64,000 nt of DNA, taken from Alteromonas indica (GTDB lineage Bacteria > Pseudomonadota > Gammaproteobacteria > Enterobacterales > Alteromonadaceae). The notes beneath the pieces were generated by a model. The model worked only from the letters and a program-made list of their open reading frames with translations, had not been told where the DNA came from and searched no databases. Within the stretch, counting starts at the first letter, position 1, and the number at the start of each line of letters is the position of its first letter. The stretch is from assembly GCA_003056425.1 (NCBI GenBank), contig PYVY01000002.1, forward strand, positions 288,361-352,360, in the 5' to 3' direction. Made by a program: the position numbers and the translations under genes. Below, in pieces: positions 54,435 to 63,894 of this stretch.

Positions 54435-54474
54435 TGAAACTGGAACTTACAGATTTATATAACTTCCAGTTTCA
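54435..54474. repeat. Inverted repeat TGAAACTGGAA/TTCCAGTTTCA
   Basis: Perfect 11-base arms (54435-54445 and 54464-54474), extending to 14 of 15 inside, 18 bases apart. The right arm is part of the flanking direct repeat. Confidence 0.85.
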
Positions 54475-54507
54475 AGCCAGATCATTTCCCGCGCAATGAA
54501 GCTCAGG
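54452..54507 (+). repeat. Right copy of the 56-bp imperfect direct repeat
   Basis: Partner of 24925-24980, about 43 of 56 bases identical, same orientation, 29.5 kb apart. Confidence 0.8.
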
Positions 54508-55361
54508 TGGATGAAGTGTAAAGAGTGGTGTAAGGCCTTGAATGTACAATACTATTTTCAAGAATTATCATCTTCACTACCGATTTCTATAGCTTTCCCG
54601 TCGTCAGCTAGAGTTGTGCGCAAAGATAGATGAGAGTGAAACAAGATTCCGCATACGGAGGTGTGGGGGCCAGAAGAAGAGGCTATTAACGCAATGATAT
54701 TAAGCTAATGATATTAAGAGCAACGGCGTTAAATGCCCTGTATCTATATGGGTTTCGATAATAAATACAGGAAGGAGCCGGGACTTATCATACTTTGCTT
54801 GGCCCTGTTAACGGTTACAACGTATCTTCGCGGTGTATGTAAATAAAGGAAACAATACCCTTAGCAGTTTACGGTAGAAGTAGTGGAACAAACTGACAAA
54901 ACTTAAGTGTTGCTACCCAGGGAAAGGCAGTAAGCAATGAAATAAAAGTATTATCGGAAAATACATGCAAACTCATCCTTTATATCAGTAAAAAATTTTA
55001 CAATACCGATACGGAAGTTTGACAGTTATAACTCGCTAGAAAGTTATGTTGGGGCTGGTAGCTGGGTAAAACGCCATAGGAGTAAGAAAATTAAGATAAA
55101 ATACGCCCTTAGCATTAGCGATGAGAGAGGACATCAACATAACGCTTGTCATATTTCGCAGACAAGTATTTTTGGCGGCTTGGTAGCAAATTGGGCCATA
55201 TAAAATACCTTTTTTAGGTAACTTAAACGTAAATAACGCTATTCGTTATTCAATCCCCAGTAACATAGCATGAAGTATTGCGCTGCTGGTGATGAGTTGT
55301 GACCCTACTGTTTTGCTGAAGGCGTGATGAGGCTTTAACATCTGCTGCCCACCTCTAAACT

Positions 55362-55598
55362 CTACTTGTAAGTTAGATAAATAAACGAAGCTACCAAGAA
55401 CAATATCGTCGTACTCGCTTTTCCCGCTATTATGCTTTTGGTTTTGGATACACCTCTTGCTATTAAAACCTTCGCGACGAAAAAGTAGCTAAATAGCACT
55501 GCACTAATCGCTATCGCGCATAATACAAAAACGGTTTGCTGGATTGAACCTATTGGGTCTTCCACGGTTTTCCTCGATAAGTCTAAGCCGCTTAACAC
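55362..55598 (-). CDS. Small hypothetical membrane protein
   Basis: 78 codons from GTG 55598. Two hydrophobic helices (TVFVLCAIAISAVLFSYFFV and TTILFLVASFIYLTY) joined by a basic loop. Composition is protein-like, but the ribosome site is weak and no family is recognised. Confidence 0.35.
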   Translation of the reverse strand: MLSGLDLSRKTVEDPIGSIQQTVFVLCAIAISAVLFSYFFVAKVLIARGVSKTKSIIAGKASTTILFLVASFIYLTYK

Positions 55599-55918
55599 TC
55601 TGCCGACAAGCCATAGTGCAGCGGTAAAACAAGTCCTTCGCTGGGCGTATCAGGGCGTGTTCTTTTCTGATAAACAGTTTGTTTGCATTCTTTCAGTTAT
55701 ACCCAAAACCAATTTCAGTAGTTACGCTCTAGAGCTTCTGTAAGAGTCAGGGGGCTCACAGTTTCCCTCTATCTTGCATAAACGTTCATTGGGGCGACCA
55801 AAATCCTTTAAAATGGGGGTCGCTATCTCGTACAAGTTCGAGCTTTGCAAATATCGTATACATTATTCAGTTACTGCCAGGCGAGGGGCTGGCAGTAACT
55901 GTGGTTTGGTATGGCGAG
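55599..55918. other. Gap between small membrane ORF and betT
   Basis: About 320 bases. The only clear feature is the hairpin at 55868-55901 past the betT stop. Confidence 0.5.
55868..55901 (-). terminator. Strong hairpin after betT
   Basis: Perfect 13-bp inverted repeat CAGTTACTGCCAG/CTGGCAGTAACTG with an 8-base loop, 18 bases past the betT stop. No U-run follows on the minus strand, so it may protect the 3' end or terminate weakly. Confidence 0.55.
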
Positions 55919-57949
55919 TTATGGTTTCGGTTTATTCAACATCTCGTCATGGGCGTCCATCTGCCAAGGTAGTTGGCCAGGGGTGTTGTCCAAAAAGTGC
56001 AAATAATTTTCAAATTGATCCAGAATATCTTTAACAATACTGTGTTTCTCATAGCCGTAAATATCATACGCTTGCCCGCCACGGCGCAAGAATACTTCCG
56101 CCCGATAGTATTTTTCTGATTCGTCATCTTCGGCCCTAAGCTCGGCATAACTGAAACCAGGGACTAAATGTTCGGTCATCCGAATATCATAAATAAAGTC
56201 CATATGATGATGACGCTTCACGGTTAAATAGGCGCGACCCAGCGAGTTGTCGAATTCAACCTCTGCATCCCACTCCCGGGAATGTAGTTCTGCCTGAACA
56301 TCATTCATCGCTTCAATTACGGTTTCTTCAATAAAAGTGTGTACCTTATCTTTACTGGGGTAATCCACCATAGCAGCTAACCGACTTTGCCATTGGCTGC
56401 TACGCTTATTATTCTTGTTCAGTGTATGTGCTTGCAAACTGTCAGTACGATGGCCTTCTATAATTAATGCGCGCCATAGCCCTGCAGCGGCGACTAGCAT
56501 TATTATGGCGAAGGGCAGTGCACTTATAATGGTCATTGTTTGTAATGCGTTTAACCCGCCTGCCAAAAGCAGAACCGCTGCTACCGTGCCTTCAAGCATT
56601 GCCCAGAATATACGTTGCCACACCGGGCTGTGCTCATTGCCGCCTGAGGCCAGCGAGTCAATAACTAATGACCCAGAATCAGATGAGGTAACAAAAAAGG
56701 TGATGATCAGAATAACGGTGAGTCCCGACAACACTGAAGACCACGGTAACAAGTCGTAAAGTTTAAACAAAGCAATCGCTTCGTTGTCTTGTACATCGGA
56801 AATAAGGGTAGTGACCCCTTCATTCATGATGGCATTAAGCGCTGTGTCACCGAATACCGAGAACCATAAAAAGGTGAACATAGTGGGTACCAGCATTACG
56901 CCAACAACAAACTGACGTATGGTTCTGCCGCGACTGATCTTGGCGATAAACATGCCAACAAACGGGGCCCACGCAATGGTCCAGCCAAAGATAAACAGGG
57001 TCCAGTTACCAATCCAGTCGCTGCGGCTATAGGCTTGCAGGTTAAACGTGCGCTCTACAATTCCACTTAAATAGCTGCCGGTATTCTGTAAAAAAGATTC
57101 GAGAATATGAACGGTTTCGCCAAAAATAAATACTGTCGACATTAGTGCAATGGCAAGTACCATATTGAGTATAGATAGGCGCTTTACGCCTTTATCCATA
57201 CCCGCCAATACTGATACCGTAGCGGCAGCAGTTACTATAGCAATAGTGCTAATTTGCACGCTGATATCAATAGGAATATCCGCCGATAGAAAATGCAAGC
57301 CGGCATTAATTTGTGTAACAGATAAACCAAGTGTAGTAGCGATACCGAACAAGGTTCCCAGAATAGCGAATACATCTACGGCATGGCCTATAGGCCCATA
57401 AATTTTATCGCCAATCAGCGGGTACAATGCAGAGCGGATTGATAACGGCAGGCCTTGGCGAAAGGCAAAGTACGCCAACACCAAGCCCACCAGACCGTAA
57501 ATGGCCCAAATATGAAACCCCCAATGGAAGAAGGCAATTTGCATCGCTTGTTTTGCGGAATCTACCGTTTCCGGCGCGCCAGCGGGAGGCGCGGCATAAT
57601 GTAAAACCGGCTCCGCCACCCCAAAGTAGAGTAACGCTACGCCATAGCCTGCGGAAAACAGCATGGCGAACCATTCAGGAAAACTGTATTGCGGCTCTGC
57701 GTGGTCCGGGCCAAGTTTTATATTGCCCCAGCCGGATGCAGCGACAGCCACAATAAACATTAGGAATAATGCTACGGATAACATGTAGAACCAACCAAAG
57801 GTTTGGGTTATCCAGGCAAGGGAACTGGCGAAAGCCTCCCCCGCCAGTTCCGGAGCACTGATTGTGCCTATCACAAGTAACAAAATGATAACTACGGCAG
57901 GTATAAATACCGGCAGAAGAATAGTAGAACGATGCGCCTTTTCTTTCAT
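55919..57949 (-). CDS. betT: BCCT-family choline/betaine transporter, BetT-like
   Basis: 676 residues from ATG 57949 (AGGA site). Twelve membrane helices of the betaine/choline/carnitine type, with WAIYGLVGLVLAYFAFRQGL, the WTIAWAPFVGMFIAKISRGR substrate-site helix and TSSDSGSLVIDSLASGG. A long cytoplasmic C-terminal domain (about residues 520-676; EYDIYGYEKHS-like GQAYDIYGYEKHS) is as in BetT and regulates activity. Choline uptake for osmoprotection is likely; no betAB genes are in the window. Confidence 0.92.
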   Translation of the reverse strand: MKEKAHRSTILLPVFIPAVVIILLLVIGTISAPELAGEAFASSLAWITQTFGWFYMLSVALFLMFIVAVAASGWGNIKLGPDHAEPQYSFPEWFAMLFSAGYGVALLYFGVAEPVLHYAAPPAGAPETVDSAKQAMQIAFFHWGFHIWAIYGLVGLVLAYFAFRQGLPLSIRSALYPLIGDKIYGPIGHAVDVFAILGTLFGIATTLGLSVTQINAGLHFLSADIPIDISVQISTIAIVTAAATVSVLAGMDKGVKRLSILNMVLAIALMSTVFIFGETVHILESFLQNTGSYLSGIVERTFNLQAYSRSDWIGNWTLFIFGWTIAWAPFVGMFIAKISRGRTIRQFVVGVMLVPTMFTFLWFSVFGDTALNAIMNEGVTTLISDVQDNEAIALFKLYDLLPWSSVLSGLTVILIITFFVTSSDSGSLVIDSLASGGNEHSPVWQRIFWAMLEGTVAAVLLLAGGLNALQTMTIISALPFAIIMLVAAAGLWRALIIEGHRTDSLQAHTLNKNNKRSSQWQSRLAAMVDYPSKDKVHTFIEETVIEAMNDVQAELHSREWDAEVEFDNSLGRAYLTVKRHHHMDFIYDIRMTEHLVPGFSYAELRAEDDESEKYYRAEVFLRRGGQAYDIYGYEKHSIVKDILDQFENYLHFLDNTPGQLPWQMDAHDEMLNKPKP

Positions 57950-58548
57950 ATCAGGTCCTTTTGTCGACAGATAAGGTGATCTCCGCCTGATGAATTTACA
58001 CACTTTTTACTTCAGGGAATTTGGAATAGTTCAACTTATTTGGCCTGAAGGTAAGGGTAACCGGATATACGTACACAAGTCGCCGCACCTAGCCCAACGC
58101 CCGGTGTTATACTAAGAGGATGCCTATAGTCCCCTGTCAGCTAGGGTAAACGAGGTATCCAATGCACCAGATGTTCGCTGCGCTAACCAAAGGAAACGGA
58201 TGTGGCGGCCTGTGCCATTTACTTACTCCTTTATATAAGCAGGGTAGCAATATAGCGCGCAAATAGGCGGGGTTAGATATCAATTATTACCGGACATTTC
58301 ACCCGTATTTTACCGGTATTTTACATAGCGCTTCGCAGCCCTATATATGATGATTAAGTTGCTAATTTAAATTAGTAATGCCTAAGGATTAAAGCGTTAG
58401 CCGCCTATCGAGTATAATTTGTCCATTGCTATAGTTATCCAACTAAAACACTGGCAAACCACTAGCCAAATAGTATTGTGTAGCAAGAAAGATAATCGCC
58501 AATTAGCACGTCGTATGACAAGACTAATAAAAACCCGGAATATGCAGT
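57950..58548. other. Divergent promoter region betT / hybrid kinase
   Basis: About 600 bases between divergent genes, must contain both promoters. No ORF and no clear operator was recognised. Confidence 0.5.
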
Positions 58549-61500
58549 ATGACGAAACCCACCCCGAATATAGAGCATGTCGATAATCTGCTGACAGGAC
58601 ATGACGACCTTGCGCTGCGCCTGGGCGCCTTTGAGTGGTCTAAAACGCAGCTTGGCCTCTATGAAACCTGGCCGGCAAGCCTACGGACAACGGCCGCGAT
58701 GGTACTTGAGAACCGTTTTCCAATGACCTTGTGGTGGGGCCCGGCGCTTTTGCATATTTATAATGAAGCCTATTTGCCAGTGTTAGGTGAAAAACACCCA
58801 GATGCTATTGGACGGCCGGCACATAAGGTGTGGCAGGAAATTTGGCATATTTTGGGCCCGCAAACCGAACATGTTCTTAGTGGAAAGGGAGCAACATGGA
58901 ATGAGCACCTGCTTTTGCCCATGAACCGCAAAGGCTTTATAGAAGAAACCTATTTCACGTTTTCTTACAGCCCGGTGCGGGATGATGCGGGTGGGATCGG
59001 CGGGGTGCTCGTAACCTGTCAGGAAACCACCTTACAAGTGCAAAGTGAACGTCAGTTACTTCTGCTGCGCGATCTGGGCGCTCAGCAGAAGCCCGGTTCA
59101 GCAGAAGATGCCTGTAAAATGGCGGCCAATGTACTCGCTGGCAATGATGCTGATTTTCCCTTTGCGTTGCTCTATCTGGTTGATGCCGAGGGAGCCAACG
59201 CCACGTTGGTTGCCACTGCGGGGCTCAACAATTATGAAGGCCCGGGAAAGCCGGCTGTTATTGGGTTGGATTCTGCTAGCCCCCACACATGGCCGTTATC
59301 GCAGGTAACTGCCGATAGCCTACTGGTAGTCAACACTCCCGATACCATGCCGGGTGGTCGCTGGGACCATGCTCCTGCCAGGGCCGTCGCTACCGCTTTA
59401 ACCGGTACAGGAGATCAACATTATGGTTATCTGGTAGTGGGGGTAAGTACCATGCGGGCCTTTGACGCCGCGTACAAAGAACTTATTCGGCTCGCCGCTG
59501 ACCGTATTGCCAGAAGCGTGGGTATCGCCCGCGCTTATGAAGAGGAACGTAAGCGAGCGGAAGCACTCGCAGAGTTCGACCGCGCAAAGACAGCGTTTTT
59601 TCTCAACGTAAGCCATGAACTGCGCACCCCCCTTACGCTTATGCTGGGGCCGGCTGAAGATGCATTACGTTCGCCGCAACAGGTGCTCAAAAACCCTGAA
59701 CTGGAAATGGTTCACCGTAATGCGTTACGCATGCTTAAACTGGTCACCACGCTGCTTGATTTCTCACGTATCGAAGCGGGGCGCACAGAAGCAAGTTATG
59801 AGCCTACCGATTTAGCCCACCTGACCCAGGAGCTTGCCAGTACGTTTCGCTCTGCTATTGAAAAAGCCGGGCTGGCCCTGGTGGTTGATATGGCTGAGCT
59901 TGATGAAGAGGTGTACGTTGACTGCGATATGTGGGAAAAAATTGTCCTTAACCTGCTTTCTAATGCCTTGAAATTTACTTTTGACGGTGAGATTTGTATC
60001 GCGTTGCGCCAGGTTGATACGCAAGTAGAGTTGCAGGTGCAAGACAGTGGTGTAGGCATTGCTGATAAAGAATTACCACATATTTTCGAGCGTTTCCACC
60101 GTGTAAAAAACGCCCATGATCGTACCCATGAAGGCACCGGTATCGGCTTGTCCTTGGTGCGCGAGCTGGTGAACCTACATGGTGGCACAATCAATGTGCG
60201 TAGCCAGCTCGGGGTAGGCTCTACCTTCGTTGTGCAGATCCCGTTAGGAGCTGCGCATCTCCCGCCGGAACAAATCTGTGCTCAGCGCACACTTTCCACC
60301 ACGGCGGTGGGCGCTCGTCCTTATGTAGAAGAGGCGCTACGCTGGTTACCTCACGCCGGTGATACGCAGGGTGAAGAACCCCGGCTTTTGAACGCAGCGT
60401 CGCATAGTGGTTCGTCAGAGGATGCGTCGGACACCCATAAGGCTCGTGTGCTGCTGGCCGATGATAACGCCGATATGCGCGACTATCTGCAACGGTTACT
60501 GGGCTCCTACTGGGCGGTTGAAGCCGTCAGCGATGGCGAGGCCGCCCTGGAGCGTATCTTAAAGAGGGCCCCCGATCTGGTTTTAGCGGATGTCATGATG
60601 CCTGGTTTAGATGGCTTCGAGCTACTTCAAATATTGCGCAGTAACACCGCGACCCGAAGTATTCCGGTTATTCTACTGTCGGCGCGTGCAGGCGAAGAAG
60701 CGCGGGTGGAAGGAATTGAGGCCGGTGCTGATGATTATCTGGTTAAGCCATTTTCCGCAAGAGAGCTCACTGCACGGGTAGGGGCGTGCCTCGAACTTGC
60801 GCGAGTACGGCGGGAAGCCGCTGAGGCTTTAAGCGTTGCCAACGAACAACTGAAGCAAGAAGACCAGCGTAAGGATGAGTTTTTGGCAATGCTAGCCCAT
60901 GAACTACGTAATCCCCTGGGCGCAATCAGCAATACAGTCAAGCTGTTGGAACAGGACAGCGCAAAAACTAACCCGCGGTATCTGGATATTCTCAATCGCC
61001 AGGCAAGTATTCTTCAAGGGTTAGTGAACGACCTATTAGATGTATCGCGTATTACGCGGGGGTTAGTAGAGATTAAGAAAGAGCGGGTGGACCTGGTGCA
61101 GATTGCTGCACACGCGCTGGAAAGCGTACGTGTACTGATGGAAGATAATCATCATACACTGCATATTGAGCTACCCGACGAGCCGGTGATAGTAATAGGA
61201 GACTCGATAAGACTTGAACAGATAATGGTGAATTTACTCACCAACGCAGCTAAGTACACCGATCCGGGGGGGAATATTCAGTTTACTGTTACGCGCGAAC
61301 AGCAACATGTGCAACTGCGCACGAAAGATACCGGTATCGGTATTACCGCCGAGGTATTGGCGCGGGTTTTCGATCTTTTTAAGCAAGCGGAGCGTGGGCT
61401 TGATCGGTCAAAAGGGGGGTTAGGCATTGGCCTAACCATCGTTCAGCGCCTCGTAGAGTTACACGGGGGACAAGTTGAGGCCCATAGCGAAGGGTTAAAT

Positions 61501-61944
61501 CAGGGCGCAGAATTTTTGGTAACGTTACCCCTGGCAACAACTAATGAGGCGTTACAGTCTCAAGCGTCAACAGTACGCAACAGTACGACGTGTCATAAAC
61601 GTGTATTAGTGGTGGAGGACGATATTGATATTGCTGAAACCCTGACCTTGTTATTGGAAGTCGCCGGCCATCAAGTGGTCATTGTTCATGATGGACCTGC
61701 AGCGCTGGCGAAGGTAGAAGTATTCAAGCCGCAGGTTATTCTGTTGGATATCGGGCTGCCCGGCATGGACGGCTACGAAGTTGCTAAACACCTACGTCAA
61801 AAACTACCAACAATTCCTTTGGCAGCATTGACCGGTTACGGACTATCGGCCGATAGGGAACGCGCCCAGGCCGCGGGTTTCAATGCCCACTTTGTAAAGC
61901 CGGTGGATATCGACACACTGCGAGCCTTTGTTAGCGAGAGCTAG
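58549..61944 (+). CDS. Hybrid sensor histidine kinase with two kinase and two receiver modules
   Basis: 1131-residue soluble signalling protein. Order: PAS-like sensor (about 45-165; TLWWGPALLHIYNEAYLPVL); GAF-like domain (about 175-335); HisKA 1 with His356 (SHELRTPL) and HATPase 1 (GVGIADKELPHIFERFHR, GTGIGLSLV); receiver 1 with Asp681 (ADVMMPGLDG); HisKA 2 with His784 (LAHELRNPLG) and HATPase 2 (GGLGIGLTIV); receiver 2 with Asp1067 (LLDIGLPGMDGYEV). All catalytic residues look intact. No membrane helix and no DNA-binding output, and no partner gene nearby. Signal unknown. Confidence 0.9.
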   Translation: MTKPTPNIEHVDNLLTGHDDLALRLGAFEWSKTQLGLYETWPASLRTTAAMVLENRFPMTLWWGPALLHIYNEAYLPVLGEKHPDAIGRPAHKVWQEIWHILGPQTEHVLSGKGATWNEHLLLPMNRKGFIEETYFTFSYSPVRDDAGGIGGVLVTCQETTLQVQSERQLLLLRDLGAQQKPGSAEDACKMAANVLAGNDADFPFALLYLVDAEGANATLVATAGLNNYEGPGKPAVIGLDSASPHTWPLSQVTADSLLVVNTPDTMPGGRWDHAPARAVATALTGTGDQHYGYLVVGVSTMRAFDAAYKELIRLAADRIARSVGIARAYEEERKRAEALAEFDRAKTAFFLNVSHELRTPLTLMLGPAEDALRSPQQVLKNPELEMVHRNALRMLKLVTTLLDFSRIEAGRTEASYEPTDLAHLTQELASTFRSAIEKAGLALVVDMAELDEEVYVDCDMWEKIVLNLLSNALKFTFDGEICIALRQVDTQVELQVQDSGVGIADKELPHIFERFHRVKNAHDRTHEGTGIGLSLVRELVNLHGGTINVRSQLGVGSTFVVQIPLGAAHLPPEQICAQRTLSTTAVGARPYVEEALRWLPHAGDTQGEEPRLLNAASHSGSSEDASDTHKARVLLADDNADMRDYLQRLLGSYWAVEAVSDGEAALERILKRAPDLVLADVMMPGLDGFELLQILRSNTATRSIPVILLSARAGEEARVEGIEAGADDYLVKPFSARELTARVGACLELARVRREAAEALSVANEQLKQEDQRKDEFLAMLAHELRNPLGAISNTVKLLEQDSAKTNPRYLDILNRQASILQGLVNDLLDVSRITRGLVEIKKERVDLVQIAAHALESVRVLMEDNHHTLHIELPDEPVIVIGDSIRLEQIMVNLLTNAAKYTDPGGNIQFTVTREQQHVQLRTKDTGIGITAEVLARVFDLFKQAERGLDRSKGGLGIGLTIVQRLVELHGGQVEAHSEGLNQGAEFLVTLPLATTNEALQSQASTVRNSTTCHKRVLVVEDDIDIAETLTLLLEVAGHQVVIVHDGPAALAKVEVFKPQVILLDIGLPGMDGYEVAKHLRQKLPTIPLAALTGYGLSADRERAQAAGFNAHFVKPVDIDTLRAFVSES

Positions 61945-62654
61945 CTCGCGAAGCCCATATTCGCTGTTTTGCTCCGCCACAAACCGGGCTTTAAGGCTAC
62001 CATTGTAAGTATAGGCTGTTAGTGAATTCAGATAAGCTGACAGCAAAGCGCTAAACGGGCCTTGCGACGTTAAGTGGCCAATATAGATTGTGAATTAGCA
62101 TCGAAAGTAAACTAAACTCTATAGGAGGCCGTTATATGTTACCCATCAACTATTACTGGCAGTATTCCCTTGGCTATTAATAACAGTAAATATGGGGTGG
62201 CAAATAATGTCGGGTGTTGCATAACAGCCCGGGCTGGTTATTAAACTGCGTTATCAGCGTATTGTTTAGCTAGCAACCCCAATCAGCCAATCAACGTTTT
62301 GAATCTTCAGGTAAAGCGCACAGCACATCCTACTTACCCAAATTCAGCCCAGGAGCCATTCAGCGGTAACGCTTATGACGGGGCAAAGATAACAAATTGA
62401 ATAATTAAACAGCAAAAGGGGCAGTGGTCCGTTGGCTGTAGCTAACCCGGTAACAGAAGCAATCTTCAATCACCAATGAGCGTAGTGAGTCGCACAATAG
62501 TGCGAGCTGGCATAGGTAAAAGGCAGAATATAACGTGGTCGGCGAATAGAAATAGGCACTGCCCAGTGAACCGGAAGCACCACATTTTACTATCTAGCAT
62601 GGGTTGGTTTATGAAATACTAAAGCCTGTAAGCGTATCCAACAAACGAGGAACT
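61945..62654. other. Gap between the hybrid kinase and pssA
   Basis: About 710 bases with no supportable ORF, RNA gene or clear terminator. An in-frame ATG at 62604 lies upstream of the preferred pssA start. Confidence 0.5.
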
Positions 62655-63485
62655 ATGTCTCAAAGTAAACGCAAAGGTATCTATCTGTTGCCAAATCTGC
62701 TGACTACAGCAGGGCTATTCTCGGGCTTTTTTGCCGTAGTCTCATCTATGAATGGACGCTTTGAAGCTGCTGCGGTAGCTATCTTTGTAGCGATGATTTT
62801 CGATGGGCTTGACGGCAGGGTTGCCAGAATGACTAATACCCAAAGTGATTTTGGGGCCGAATATGATTCGATGGCTGATATGGTGTCGTTTGGTATGGCG
62901 CCAGCGCTGGTGGCGTATAACTGGGGCTTAAGTGAGCTGGGTAAATTGGGTTGGCTAGCCGCCTTTATTTATGTTGCTGGGGCAGCGTTACGATTGGCCC
63001 GCTTTAATACCCAAGTTGGCATTGCCGATAAACGTTTCTTCCAAGGTTTGGCTAGCCCCGCCTCTGCGGCGTTAGTGTCAGGGCTGGTATGGGTTGGCGT
63101 GGAATACGGCGCCAATGGCAACGATTATGGTTGGTTAGTTGCCATTGTAACGTCTGCGGCAGGCCTGCTAATGGTGAGCAACTTTAAATATAACTCATTT
63201 AAAGAAGTTAACTGGCATGGCAAAGTTCCCTTTGTTGCCCTACTCATTATTCTGATGGTGTTTGTTATTGTTGCTACCGAACCTGCGTTGGTTCTGTTTA
63301 TTGTATTTGCGTTGTATGCGCTGGCCGGACCGGTTAATACATTTCGCACAGTCGACAAAATGACGTTAGATGATGTAGTAGGCGATCATGAAGAAGCTGA
63401 TGCCGACTTTAAAGACAACGAAGACGACGTTGAATCGCCATCCGCCGACGTCAATACTGACGAAACAGAGCATAAAACAAGCTAA
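62655..63485 (+). CDS. pssA: CDP-diacylglycerol--serine O-phosphatidyltransferase
   Basis: Makes phosphatidylserine, precursor of phosphatidylethanolamine. ATG 62655 (GAGG site) gives 276 residues: YLLPNLLTTAGLFSGFFAVV at the start, then the full CDP-alcohol phosphotransferase signature DG-x2-DG-x2-AR-x8-G-x3-D-x3-D (DGLDGRVAR near residue 57), several membrane helices, and an acidic C-terminal tail of about 40 residues. This is the membrane-integral type, unlike E. coli PssA. Followed by a strong terminator. Confidence 0.93.
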   Translation: MSQSKRKGIYLLPNLLTTAGLFSGFFAVVSSMNGRFEAAAVAIFVAMIFDGLDGRVARMTNTQSDFGAEYDSMADMVSFGMAPALVAYNWGLSELGKLGWLAAFIYVAGAALRLARFNTQVGIADKRFFQGLASPASAALVSGLVWVGVEYGANGNDYGWLVAIVTSAAGLLMVSNFKYNSFKEVNWHGKVPFVALLIILMVFVIVATEPALVLFIVFALYALAGPVNTFRTVDKMTLDDVVGDHEEADADFKDNEDDVESPSADVNTDETEHKTS

Positions 63486-63501
63486 ATACACTGTATTGTT
63501 T

Positions 63502-63529
63502 AAAAAGCGACCGAACGGTCGCTTTTTTT
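63502..63529 (+). terminator. Intrinsic terminator of pssA
   Basis: GCGACC/GGTCGC stem (63507-63512 and 63517-63522) with flanking A and T runs that lengthen it; ends in seven T. It insulates the rRNA promoter region that follows. Confidence 0.9.
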
Positions 63530-63666
63530 ATGGTTTTTTTAAAACAGGGGTTGCGTAGTTCTCAGAAGTTTGTAGAATGCGCACCTCTTCAACGAGAGGG
63601 CAACAAGAAGCCCACAAATTGAAGCGTTTTATCAACAACCTAAGCAAAGAAAAACGCAAAAAGTTG

Positions 63667-63694
63667 TTGACAAAAAATGGATGCAAAGTATTAT
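63667..63694 (+). promoter_or_regulatory. rRNA operon promoter
   Basis: TTGACA (63667-63672), 16-base spacer, TATTAT (63689-63694), preceded by an A/T-rich UP-like stretch. Spacing of 16 is typical of rrn promoters. Located about 200 bases before the mature 16S end. Confidence 0.75.
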
Positions 63695-63781
63695 ACGCAT
63701 CCCGCTTGAGACAAGCATTTGCAGCGTCTTGAAGCGATACACGAAGTAAGGATAAGCGCATAGCATTCCTGAAAAGCGTGT

Positions 63782-63818
63782 CAACCGAAATGCTCGGTTG
63801 TAAAAATGTTCTTTAACA
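63782..63818 (+). promoter_or_regulatory. rrn leader antitermination site (boxB/boxA)
   Basis: A CAACCG/CGGTTG hairpin (boxB-like, 63782-63800) is followed by TGTTCTTTAACA (boxA-like, 63807-63818), the NusB/S10 site of rRNA leaders. Both are in the usual order before 16S rRNA. Confidence 0.75.
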
Positions 63819-63894
63819 ATATATAACAAGACAATCTGTGTGGGCACTCGTTAAGAGTGTCAACCGACGATTAATAAAAAGTTTTCGATATATT

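Larger units (their letters stand above)
54048..55361. other. Gene-poor right flank of the accessory region
   Basis: About 1.3 kb without a supportable gene. It holds the possible transposon end near 54.3 kb, an inverted repeat (54435-54474) and the right copy of the flanking direct repeat (54452-54507). The rest (54.5-55.36 kb) shows no coding pattern, tRNA or clear terminator. Confidence 0.5.

Noticed and set aside
57405..57756. Open frames on both strands inside betT
   Set aside because: They are shadows of the BCCT coding frame, rich in Arg/Pro/Cys without domain pattern.
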